Of a DNA stretch of 64,000 nt, positions 51,193-62,652 are shown in pieces. Location of the stretch: contig JAMXBB010000009.1 of the NCBI GenBank assembly GCA_024138015.1, positions 14,571,880 through 14,635,879 on the forward strand, written 5' to 3'. The notes below the pieces were generated by a model. That model was given only the letters and a program-made list of their open reading frames with translations. It did not search any database and was not told the DNA's origin. The translations under genes and the position numbers were made by a program. This DNA comes from Lumnitzera littorea. Lineage: Eukaryota > Streptophyta > Magnoliopsida > Myrtales > Combretaceae. Position 1 is the stretch's first letter, and the number at the start of each line of letters is the position of its first letter.

Positions 51193-51840
51193 AAATATAC
51201 GACGAATGAAGCCCAAACTTCATGCAAAATTATTACAAATAGTCTCACATTTAAATTTTTTTTAATTTCTATTACTTTTTTTTACGATTCACATGTTTTT
51301 TTTTTTTAATTCCCGATTTCTTATTATATTTATTTAGGAGTGAAAAGATCTTTAATTCATTAAAACTTCTTTGCTACTGGATTACAAAACATAAGATGAT
51401 GCCCTGTAGTTGTACATAAAGAAGTGGAAAACTAGCTTCAAACTCATTGTTTGAATTACGTCATGTCACAGGAAGCACCACACAACATACAAAGGTGGTC
51501 ATGAAGCGAAAGAGGATTTAATAAATAATTAACTAGATTATTCCCACCCCCCCTTTCGTTCTGTGGTATTATCTAAAGATGATGTCCCATGGAAAGTACT
51601 ATGTATCATGTTAATAAATAAATGTAGAGACATAGCGAATAAATGAATTTATTCATGCTTCATTCACCTATACTATGCAGAACTTTAATCCGTGCAATAA
51701 ATTCAAGTATTTGACCACCTAAACGTATTCTAGGAGAAAGGGGAAAGAAAAGTAAATAAAAAGCCTTTTTTTTTTTTTTTGTTTTTTCATTCTCTTTTTT
51801 TGCAAAAACTTTCATGACGAGTTGGGACGACAATGAATCA
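51193..51840. repeat. 3' flank repeat of lyase unit B, right part
   Basis: Continues the flank after the solo LTR: GATTACAAAA near 51381, GAAAACTAGCTTCAAAC near 51425, GATTTAATAAATAATTAAC near 51512. It matches 20720-21360. T-runs at 51297-51308 and 51766-51782. No gene. Confidence 0.65.
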
Positions 51841-54800
51841 TCATTCTGGAGGACCTTCAAATCGGATATAATCATACATAACTCCTTGGAATAGGCTTTG
51901 TGCTTCAACTTGTGTGAGAAAAATTGTGTTTCTTCCATTGCGAAGAAGAGCACCAGGTACATCAAATCCAAAGTACCTATACAAACCATGAATACCGTGT
52001 CTTGCTATGGCATTGTCCCAACCTACTCTGCCCGTAGAAAAGTGAGGATGCGGCCTCCTTTGATTATTGAACCGTATCTATGATGTTAAAAAAAAACAAA
52101 TAGTTATACAATAGTAATAACTTGTTAAATACATGACAACATCTATGTCAAGAATATAAACGGAAAGAAGAAAATTCATTTCATCTAAGTCCATTATCAT
52201 ACCTGCAACTTTGCTAAAGTGGACGCCGCTAGTGCCAATTGGAGCTTATAAGTTCTATCCTCTGTTACATTTTCAATGTCAAAACCGATCTGCCATGTAG
52301 TTGGGACAAATGTATGGTTTCCAATATTCCTTTAGAAACAAAGGAAAAAACAAAGCTAGTTAGAAAGTTTATTATATGTGTTGTTATAGAGTGCAATTAT
52401 CATTTAAAAATTTAACACATTTTAAGTACCTTGTGACTTGAGCATAAAACCAATCTTTACGATAATCACTAACTCCAACGGTATAAACAAGATCGGTTTT
52501 TGGAAAGAAATCAGTATAACGTGCCCATAAGCCATATTGCCTAAAACTGAAAGAGAATAGAAAATTAGAAAATTTTAAGTATACAAATAATTTTCACGCT
52601 AATTCAATATAATGAAACAAACCTTTCGTTTTTCAAATGGTCATAGAGCTTATTCCTCAAAGTTGGAAGTGGAGGTGGTACGTAAAATTCCGCGGCCTTA
52701 CGATCTGGGACTCCTATCTCCCATAATGTTGGCCCGTGTCTTGGTGGCTTATACACAAGTTGACCTAGTTTGTTTTCAACACCTATATGCAAGAAGACAC
52801 CATATATATGTTATACACGCTCATATGTGTACTCTTAGACATAATTTGGGAAAACATTGTATACTTTCTATTCACACGTTTTACAAGAATATCCACATGA
52901 TATATTGGGACATAAGGACCTATTCATGTTTTGGTTGTACCTTCTTTAACATAGACATTGACCTCGTATTTGTAGTCCCCAATAATACCGAGCACCCATG
53001 CATATAAATTGTACTTTCCTGCTCGTACATTCTTGATTTTAAAATACCCATTATCATCAGCACGAGTCCAGAATTGATAACCCTAAAAGTAAGTTTTATA
53101 ATAAGAACACAATAATTTAATTTCCCGTACTAAGCAATACTTTACTAAAATTTGCAAAGGATGATAAGTTACTTTGGTTTCCTTTTGCCACGATCCTACT
53201 TCTCCAGGGGCTGCTAACCCAACAAATGCGGATTTTCCAGCTAAGTTTCTCTCGTTCAAGTACCTATACCATGTAAATAAATCAAATATATTTTTAGTAT
53301 TATTTGTCATTATGATATGAATAATCAAACCATAAAGTAAGGGAAGTAAACCTGTCAAGGACGAGCAATTGACCAGCAACACTTCCACGTTTATCCGCCG
53401 AAGGGAAATCTTCCGAGTGGGTGAAATTGTAAGGCCAATTTTCAGTTTCTATCAACATCTAAAAGAAAACGAAGAGCAAATGAAGTTCGCTCGAGGACAA
53501 AAACATCTACAGTATTACCCTAAACCATTGTCAAACATATATGTTAATTATTACCTGGGCTTTAGCATCTTCCCAAAGTTTTCTAGTGTGATCTTTGGAT
53601 GCGGCCGAGTTGAAATAGACAAAGATGGGACCAAAAACCTTCTTCCAGGGCTCGCCATTTCGAAATATTGTTCCAACATCTCTTCCAGCATAATGGTCGC
53701 TTAGAAATACCTATATTATGATATTAGGGTAAGGTGTAAGGAATTGATGTTAAAACCACACACATAATTACTTTTGGGAAATCTCTCTGTTTCTTTTTTT
53801 TTTTTGGGTGAAGAAAAAAACTCAACAAGTTAAATACAATTGCTTACATTGAGCATGGTGGGACCAACATGAGATGTAAGACTTTGTTTGATCGGTCCAC
53901 ATGTACGAAATTCATTACTCGGTGTGATCATCCAGAACCCTATAGGTGGATCATTACTTATCCACCCATGTATTTTATTATCTATATTCTCAATTGAATA
54001 TTGATATTTGTCATCTACCTGAAAGAAAAAACATTCATGTAAAAATTATTAATTTTAATCAACGGTAGTCGAAATAGAGAAGATGTGTAAGATAACTTCT
54101 TCCGAACAAATTAAGCATAAAATCTTAGTGATAATTGAATTGATTTTTGTTGGTAGGAGCAAATTAGATGAATACCTCTCCTTTTAAGTCAGAATTGGAT
54201 GGATTTGTCAAAAGAACAGCTTCACGATAATTAAGTGTTTGGCCTCTTTGACGATCCCATGCTGTCGGCATGACCCTTTGCCTTTGATCCGTAATGGCCA
54301 TGTAGTGAAACCTAATTCAAAATGGTAATTAAAAGTAAAACACAATAAAGCATTCATGTTAAAATATTATGTGAATTATGTTCCGGTACATGAAGCCAAC
54401 ACGTAGGTCTAATTATTCAATGTATAAAATATACGATATTGTCTAATTTAACTAATATAATCCCACAAACAATAGAATTACAGTTAAAAATCACATAGGA
54501 ATACAGTAGAATATCTTAATTACTTACTTTTCCGTATTGGCTTTGTAAACATTTCTTAATGAAACCAAGTTAAAGTCCGGCCATCCTTGCGGCCTGTTGA
54601 AGATAGCATATGTATAGAAACCAGAGCTACCTCGCCGCATAATGAACCTATAGAAATAATAGGATAGCACCTTAGGGAAAAGGCTTTAATAGTACTTTCT
54701 ACGCCATGTGTTTTAATTAATGGATGGTAAATACCAATTAAATTATGATACATGAAAATATAAAGTTATTATCACGTAGGAAAATTTTTTTACAGTAGTT

Positions 54801-55937
54801 TCTTGATTATTGAAAATTTAACGTACCTCTTGTCTATATTTATTGGGATGAAGCCATAGTTAGTATAATTGTCCCATACTCTAGAAAACGATAGTTCTAT
54901 TAGATCATCATTTTTTGCTACAACTCTGTACGACATTTTTCCAGAGTCAATCCTGCAAAATAGAAGATATATATATATATATATTCAATAAGATAAGTTT
55001 GTGTAGATTTATAAATTTCTTGTTATTCAAAATATAAGACAATATAAATAGATAAAACATTATTTACATGTCTTGAAGACCGCGTGTCCCCGGAGAACTC
55101 CATACCACGTCCCAATACCTATAAATTTGGTGAATTACATTAAATTCATGCAAACAGTTCATAGCTTCATTATTATTCAACCAATCAAATAATGAATTCA
55201 CCACATGACAAATATTCGATCAACTCATATATATGATGTATCAAGTATCCATACCCTCGAGCGTGTCTCTTATTGCGAAATTCAAGTAAATTATCAATCC
55301 CTTTGTACTTGATGCCTGTTACGGAACCTCCTGGAGTTGATAAGGCAACCTCGACTATCCCATTGTCAATTACCACCTGAAATAATGTAAATACGAGGAA
55401 CAAAAGTGAGAAAGATAAGATTTTATATATTAAATTTAAATCAAGGCACATAATTGTTCATAGAGATTCTTTTATTAGTACACTTACAAGTAAAGTGTCA
55501 TAGATTTTAATTTTTTTTTCCCCCTTACCAATTGAGAACATATAAGTTTGGGGATTTTGTTATAATGTACTTTATCTAAATGTGTGAATTTTTAAGATAA
55601 ATTTCTCTATGATTAAACTATCAGATGTTTTAATCAAATTTTTTATTTGGAAGTTGACAAAAAGGGTATGACATGAAGAATATTCGTAGAAAGTTGTGAA
55701 GAAAAAAAAATCAATATAAAATAGGAGGCCTTCATTCAACAAAATCGATACATACGCATGCACGCGGATATTCTTTCTCCTATTTTCTACTAGAAAAGGA
55801 AAAAAAATATAAAAAGTTAGGAAATTTAAGTTACCTCGTTGGCACTTCGAACTCGCAGCTTTACAAGAGGAAAAGAAATCGATTCATCATGTCCCAAAAC
55901 TCCCCTGTAAAGAAAAAACAAAATTAATTGAAGATGT

Positions 55938-55984
<47 letters not shown>

Positions 55985-56466
55985 GTATGTATATATATAT
56001 ATGTCTATATAACACATAATTTATTGATTGATATCTGACTGATTTTCTAGAAGTTAACTGTGACATAACGACTATTAGAATAACGTTGACTACATTGATT
56101 TTAGCTATATACTGAATTCTTTTCAATTTGGTACCATTCTTACACCTAGCATCGAAACAATGATTTATCCTAAGTATCCGATTCTCACTCTTCTTTCTTC
56201 TTTTTTTTTTTTTTTTAAATATATTACAATTTGAGTTTAAGGGATTTAAATTTTATCTATCTTATTAAGTGACTCATATCCATGTTCTTAGATTAAAACA
56301 GTTTTATCTAATATCCAGTTTGTTTATAAAATTTTAAACTAGTACTATCGAACAAAGAAGCTACTTCGAGCCTGGAAAAATAAGGAAAGAAAGGGAGAAA
56401 AAGAGAAAGTCAGAGGACAAACCTATTTGAAAGCAAAAGCAAATTAACAAGCACCACAAGCCACAT
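51841..56466 (-). CDS. Rhamnogalacturonate lyase, PL4 family, intact (unit B)
   Basis: Cleaves the rhamnogalacturonan I backbone of pectin by beta-elimination in the cell wall. Sixteen exons with GT-AG borders: 56423-56466, 55835-55904, 55255-55376, 55068-55118, 54827-54952, 54528-54647, 54176-54311, 53848-54018, 53555-53710, 53352-53458, 53173-53263, 52941-53082, 52623-52782, 52430-52540, 52203-52329, 51841-52077. They sum to 1971 bases (656 residues), in frame. The start at 56464-56466 gives MWLVVLVNLLLLS, a signal-peptide core. The catalytic N-terminal domain starts at VVIDNGIVEVALSTPGGSV (residue 39) and holds GYWDVVW. The fibronectin III-like domain lies at about residues 355-445 (AFVGLAAPGE, GYFKIKNVRAGKYNLYAW). 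The carbohydrate-binding-like C-terminal domain runs from about 455 (GPTLWEIGVPDR) to the end (YDYIRFEGPPE). Length is usual for plant family members. Exons 1-6 lie in the inverted duplication. Substrate specificity is inferred from the family. Confidence 0.93.
55938..56003. repeat. Compound microsatellite in intron 1 of lyase gene B
   Basis: (TA)n followed by (TATG)n and another (TA)n. The mirrored tract in B' at 62587-62652 has the same length and phase, although such tracts change quickly. Two artificial open frames on either strand arise from it and are not genes. Confidence 0.8.
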
Positions 56467-57010
56467 GCCGGGCGAACTCCAACACTGATGACGATTAGTA
56501 GCTTTCCAAATTGTTGATCAATAGTTGTACTTGAATAACTAACCCTAGCCTTCTTCCTAGGATCGATCGAAAGCGAATACTTCAACGACTGTTTTCTATG
56601 GATAATGTATAGCTATAGCGAGATTGCATATATATATATATGTAAGGATTCAAGTAGGTAAGGACTTTATCTATAAGATAAAGAATATATTTAAAGAGAG
56701 AGACTAGATTTGCATAGGAATCTTTATTACAATAATCAAATTTTATATCTTTCTCTTTTGCAATCTTTTTACGCGTAAACTTTATTTCTTTATATTGCGT
56801 ATTAAACTTATTTAGTAGATAACCTTACTAATTAAGGATTTAGATATACCTTTTATATATCTAATAACAATATCTAGTTATTATTCTAATATCACTCTAT
56901 ATCAATATCAGATAAATCAAGTAATACATACAAGAAGTCCTGATAAATATATATATATATATATATATATACTTTTTCTGGTTGGGATTATTTGGTCACT
57001 ACATTTTGGT
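56467..57010 (-). promoter_or_regulatory. 5' flank and probable promoter of lyase gene B
   Basis: Read on the minus strand, a TATATATATATATG stretch lies at about 56626-56643, roughly 165 bases before the start codon, and could serve as TATA box although it may be only a microsatellite. The next 400 bases match the region upstream of pseudogene A (26070-26700), including a second (TA)n at 56947-56970. The same sequence precedes B' at 61580-62123. No specific operator is recognisable. Confidence 0.35.
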
Positions 57011-57727
57011 TGATTTTAATAAATATTGACTTGCTTTAACAACAATTGAAAACGGTATTCGTTTGACCTTGAATATCAATATGATGATATTGTTAAACTA
57101 TTTTCACGGTTTTAACACCGAAACTATCTCAAAAAGGATATTAAATTATATCTTGAAATAATTAATTTAGCATCCACTGAAAAAAAATAAAATAAAATTG
57201 ATACTCGTCAAGATTTCTTTCTTTTTCTTTTCTTTTTTTTTTTTTTAATAATTCCTATAAGATCGTGCGTGTAGCTATTGGAAGCACGATGGTAATTATT
57301 GCATATCAATAATGACTCTATCTATGTGTGCCTGTATACATTCTAATAAATAATACAATCTAATATCCTATACTCATTCATCCGAAAAAATCTAATTTCT
57401 TATATGTTCTGACTTCTCTCTTATCCATCTATGGATAAATTTTAGTTGATCAAGTTATGTATTAAATTTAGTAGAATATGTTAAAGGATATAAAGATCTT
57501 TGTTTGAATACCATCACTCTAACGTCATCCCATTCTTATACCAACATAATAAGTTTATTAATAAACCAATTAAATAATAAGTAAACGGTAATCCTCAAAT
57601 ATATGAATTATAACTGTCTTTCTTTCTTCCACTATGGTACAACATTAATTTTTACTTAATCACCACCCTTTGGTTGAAACAAATAAAAGGTGGATTTTTT
57701 TACGGTCTTACCTTTATATTTTACAGA
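57011..57727. repeat. Spacer and 3' flank remnant of lyase unit D
   Basis: 57400-57710 resembles the lyase 3' flank of units A and B (ATTTTAGTTGATCAAGTTA near 57430, ACCAACATAATAAGTTTATT near 57540, CACTATGGTACAACATTA near 57630). It abuts exon 3 of unit D directly at about 57728. Hence the sequence between exon 3 and the gene's 3' flank was deleted. 57011-57400 is AT-rich with a T-run at 57225-57246 and no gene. Confidence 0.55.
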
Positions 57728-58352
57728 ATTAGTCCCTTTGTACTTGATGCCTGTTACGGAACCTCCTGGAGTTGATCAGGCAACCTCGACTTTCCCATTG
57801 TCCATGACCACCTGAAATAATGTAAATACGTGGAACAAGAGTGAGCAAGATAAGATTTTATATATTGCATTTAAACCAATGCTAATAATTGCTACTAGAG
57901 ATTCTTTTATTAGTACACTTATAAGTCAAGTGTCATAGATTTTAATTTTTCTTTTCCTTTCACATATTGAGAACATATAAGTTTGGGGATTTTGTTATAA
58001 TGCACTTTATCTAAACGTGTGAATTTTTAAGCTAATTTCTCTATGATTAAATTAAAAGATGTTTTAATCAAATTTTTTATCTGGAAGTTGACAAAAAAGG
58101 TATAACATGAAAAATATTCGTAGAAAGCATAATATCAAGGGGGAATTTAAAAAATCAGCGTAAAACAAGTAGCCATTCATTCAACAAAATCGATACATGC
58201 ACATGCACATGAAAGCCCTTCTCCTATATTTTACTAGAAAAAGGGAAAAAAAAAAAAAAAAGAGTTGGAATATTTAAGTTACCTGGTTAGCACTCTGTAC
58301 TCTTGGCTTCACAGGTGGAAAAGAAATCGATTCATCAAGTCCCAAAACTCCC
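57728..58352 (-). pseudogene. Rhamnogalacturonate lyase fragment (unit D): exon 2 and part of exon 3
   Basis: Exon 2 at 58283-58352 is in frame (GVLGLDESISFPPVKPRVQS) with intact splice borders. Exon 3 begins at 57811 (VVMDNGKVEVA) and meets a TGA stop where gene B has TTA. It then continues STPGGSVTGIKYKGT and is cut off at about 57728. Exon 1 and exons 4-16 are missing. On the 5' side the intron runs into a truncated LTR at about 58446. Cannot make an enzyme. Useful as a third unit showing the ancestral exon 2 without the 7-base insertion of unit A. Confidence 0.88.
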
Positions 58353-58446
58353 CTATAAGGTTTTAAAAAAAAAAAAAACCCATTAATCTAAAATGTCTTA
58401 TATGAATATATATATATATATATATATTATATATGTAATTTTTAAA

Positions 58447-60129
58447 TATACTCGTATTTCTATGTTTACGATACTAATCATATATATACATTTATACGTA
58501 TAATATACTTTATGTATTAAATTATTTTAATCTTAATTATATTCTATATACTATATGTATGAGCATAATATATACGTATTTGTACTTTATATACATATAT
58601 ACTTATACAGTTGTATTATATATATATACAAAAATATGAAATACAATTAATAATATTACACATACATACATATCATGTCCAGCATTTACATGTACAAATA
58701 AATAATTAAATAAAATACTTAGTATATATATACATACATATGCCTACTATACACGTATACATATATATATCATACAATACAAAATACTATGTATATATAT
58801 ATACACATACAAAATCATGCCTACATATATATATAAATATATATCCACAAGGAAAATACTAATAACATACATATGTACATAAATACAAAAATACATAATA
58901 CATGTTTATATATCATATACGTATATTTACATTTACACAACATATACTAGAAATAAATACTATGTACATACACATACATAATACATCCTAAAAAATACTA
59001 TGTACATATATATATAGATATACATAATCACATGTACATATACATACATACCTAAGTAATATATACATATATACTCCATGCACACATACATACCATATAC
59101 TAAATATACTATGTATAATACACATATATTTACATATATATACATGTAATTAATTAAAATAATTAAAAAATTTATACTCAATATACATATACATGTTATA
59201 GAGTATATATATATGTACAAAAATAATTAAATAACTTACCTAAATTCTTTAGTAAATTAATTGATTGAGTTTCCCTTAATTTCTTCTTCTTCTTCTTCTT
59301 CTTAGTATTTGTTAAGTTTGTGTGTGTTATTTGCTTTGTTTTTCTTTTTTTCTCTTTTTGTTTTCAGTTTTTCCAAGTTTTCAGACTTCCAAGTGTTCAA
59401 ATGCAGTAGGAAATGGACTAAATAACAATGATAAAGCAAAGAAACAAACCACTAGATTTTAGCATTAATTAAGACAAGACACTATAATCATTACTTTTAG
59501 TTTTGCTTCTTCATGCAACACTTAGATAGGCTTTTTAAAAATGTAGGCTGCTGGAAAATTTGAGGTGACCCAAATGGAGTAAGGAAAAAAAATTAGGAAG
59601 AAGAAAAAGAAAAGAAAAAGAAAGAAAATAAAGAAAATAAAAATAAAAATAAAAATATTTTATTTTTTCAAATATAAAAATCATAAAATTAGTATTTATA
59701 AATTCATTTTGAGATTTTATGAAAATTTATTAATTTAATTGGTACTCATTATATTAATAATATTTACGAGTTATTTCAACGTTTTCGTTAGGGTTTATAT
59801 GTGATTACGTAATTTAGTCGATAATTGCGATTGATTATGATTATATTACTATTAAGTTATATTTATTTATTTTATAAGCTTAAAGTTATAGTTTTAGAAT
59901 TTTAGTCAAGTTTGAGTTCTATTTTGGCTATTTGCGTGTACATCAAATTTAAGGTTTTTGTATGTGATTTAGGTTTCGATAAAATTTCTAAAGTTTCTAT
60001 TATTAATACTATATTCAATTTCTCATTTTAATAAAAAATTTATTTTTTCTAGCCTTATTGACTTATGATATTGTATAGAATACTTGGACTTAGTTTAGGA
60101 TTTATACTACTAACTATACAGGGTGTAAA
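58447..60129 (+). mobile_element. Truncated LTR, copy 3 (3' half), spacer of the inverted duplication
   Basis: Collinear with 44160-45885 of copy 2: TATACTCGTATT at the start, the TATATAC/TATATG tract to 59220, TTCCCTTAATTTC then a (TTC)n run at 59280-59302, GA-rich 59580-59650, and the end ACTATACAGGGTGTAAA. The 5' 2 kb of the LTR is missing. It lies in what was intron 1 of lyase unit D, between the two inverted arms. No coding content. Confidence 0.8.
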
Positions 60130-60237
60130 CCCTACACAGTTAGTAGTTTAAAAAATACATATATAATATATATATATATATATATTCATATAAGACATTT
60201 TAGATTAATGGGTTTTTTTTTTTTTAAAACCTTATAG

Positions 60238-60862
60238 GGGAGTTTTGGGACTTGATGAATCGATTTCTTTTCCACCTGTGAAGCCAAGAGTACAGAGTGC
60301 TAACCAGGTAACTTAAATATTCCAACTCTTTTTTTTTTTTTTTTCCCTTTTTCTAGTAAAATATAGGAGAAGGGCTTTCATGTGCATGTGCATGTATCGA
60401 TTTTGTTGAATGAATGGCTACTTGTTTTACGCTGATTTTTTAAATTCCCCCTTGATATTATGCTTTCTACGAATATTTTTCATGTTATACCTTTTTTGTC
60501 AACTTCCAGATAAAAAATTTGATTAAAACATCTTTTAATTTAATCATAGAGAAATTAGCTTAAAAATTCACACGTTTAGATAAAGTGCATTATAACAAAA
60601 TCCCCAAACTTATATGTTCTCAATATGTGAAAGGAAAAGAAAAATTAAAATCTATGACACTTGACTTATAAGTGTACTAATAAAAGAATCTCTAGTAGCA
60701 ATTATTAGCATTGGTTTAAATGCAATATATAAAATCTTATCTTGCTCACTCTTGTTCCACGTATTTACATTATTTCAGGTGGTCATGGACAATGGGAAAG
60801 TCGAGGTTGCCTGATCAACTCCAGGAGGTTCCGTAACAGGCATCAAGTACAAAGGGACTAAT
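60238..60862 (+). pseudogene. Inverted copy of lyase fragment D (D')
   Basis: Exon 2 at 60238-60307 and partial exon 3 starting at 60779, identical to unit D on the other strand and with the same TGA in exon 3. Followed to the right by the same 3' flank remnant (60863-61260) and then by the B' promoter region. Not functional. Confidence 0.88.
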
Positions 60863-62123
60863 TCTGTAAAATATAAAGGTAAGACCGTAAAAAAATCCAC
60901 CTTTTATTTGTTTCAACCAAAGGGTGGTGATTAAGTAAAAATTAATGTTGTACCATAGTGGAAGAAAGAAAGACAGTTATAATTCATATATTTGAGGATT
61001 ACCGTTTACTTATTATTTAATTGGTTTATTAATAAACTTATTATGTTGGTATAAGAATGGGATGACGTTAGAGTGATGGTATTCAAACAAAGATCTTTAT
61101 ATCCTTTAACATATTCTACTAAATTTAATACATAACTTGATCAACTAAAATTTATCCATAGATGGATAAGAGAGAAGTCAGAACATATAAGAAATTAGAT
61201 TTTTTCGGATGAATGAGTATAGGATATTAGATTGTATTATTTATTAGAATGTATACAGGCACACATAGATAGAGTCATTATTGATATGCAATAATTACCA
61301 TCGTGCTTCCAATAGCTACACGCACGATCTTATAGGAATTATTAAAAAAAAAAAAAAGAAAAGAAAAAGAAAGAAATCTTGACGAGTATCAATTTTATTT
61401 TATTTTTTTTCAGTGGATGCTAAATTAATTATTTCAAGATATAATTTAATATCCTTTTTGAGATAGTTTCGGTGTTAAAACCGTGAAAATAGTTTAACAA
61501 TATCATCATATTGATATTCAAGGTCAAACGAATACCGTTTTCAATTGTTGTTAAAGCAAGTCAATATTTATTAAAATCAACCAAAATGTAGTGACCAAAT
61601 AATCCCAACCAGAAAAAGTATATATATATATATATATATATATTTATCAGGACTTCTTGTATGTATTACTTGATTTATCTGATATTGATATAGAGTGATA
61701 TTAGAATAATAACTAGATATTGTTATTAGATATATAAAAGGTATATCTAAATCCTTAATTAGTAAGGTTATCTACTAAATAAGTTTAATACGCAATATAA
61801 AGAAATAAAGTTTACGCGTAAAAAGATTGCAAAAGAGAAAGATATAAAATTTGATTATTGTAATAAAGATTCCTATGCAAATCTAGTCTCTCTCTTTAAA
61901 TATATTCTTTATCTTATAGATAAAGTCCTTACCTACTTGAATCCTTACATATATATATATATGCAATCTCGCTATAGCTATACATTATCCATAGAAAACA
62001 GTCGTTGAAGTATTCGCTTTCGATCGATCCTAGGAAGAAGGCTAGGGTTAGTTATTCAAGTACAACTATTGATCAACAATTTGGAAAGCTACTAATCGTC
62101 ATCAGTGTTGGAGTTCGCCCGGC

Positions 62124-62605
62124 ATGTGGCTTGTGGTGCTTGTTAATTTGCTTTTGCTTTCAAATAGGTTTGTCCTCTGACTTTCTCTTTTTCTCCCTTT
62201 CTTTCCTTATTTTTCCAGGCTCGAAGTAGCTTCTTTGTTCGATAGTACTAGTTTAAAATTTTATAAACAAACTGGATATTAGATAAAACTGTTTTAATCT
62301 AAGAACATGGATATGAGTCACTTAATAAGATAGATAAAATTTAAATCCCTTAAACTCAAATTGTAATATATTTAAAAAAAAAAAAAAAAGAAGAAAGAAG
62401 AGTGAGAATCGGATACTTAGGATAAATCATTGTTTCGATGCTAGGTGTAAGAATGGTACCAAATTGAAAAGAATTCAGTATATAGCTAAAATCAATGTAG
62501 TCAACGTTATTCTAATAGTCGTTATGTCACAGTTAACTTCTAGAAAATCAGTCAGATATCAATCAATAAATTATGTGTTATATAGACATATATATATATA
62601 CATAC

Positions 62606-62652
<47 letters not shown>

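Larger units (their letters stand above)
54590..58445. repeat. Left arm of a large inverted duplication
   Basis: Reverse complement of 60145-64000. Every landmark pair checked sums to 118590: exon borders of unit B, the pairs of open frames, the (AT)n/(ATGT)n tract at 55938-56003, and poly-T at 57225-57246. There is no indel over 3.86 kb and no mismatch in the segments I compared. The arm's outer end is unknown because the right arm is cut by the window end. Confidence 0.95.

Noticed and set aside
52612..53007. 131-codon plus-strand frame within the lyase gene B region
   Set aside because: Antisense to exons 12 and 13 of the lyase, whose minus-strand translation is clearly the real coding sequence.
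55826..56126. Overlapping Tyr/Ile-rich frames in intron 1 of gene B and their mirror at 62464-62764
   Set aside because: They arise from the (TA)n/(TATG)n microsatellite joined to exon 2; spliced structure explains the exon part.
56361..56585. Open frame covering the lyase first exon, read without ATG
   Set aside because: It starts at a TTG and is in a different frame from exon 1. The ATG at 56464-56466 gives a signal peptide and correct splicing.
58960..59220. 86-codon Tyr/Ile/Met-rich minus-strand frame, and similar ones at 44604-44807 and 28507-28704
   Set aside because: Pure consequence of the TATATG/TATATAC repeat block in the LTR family.
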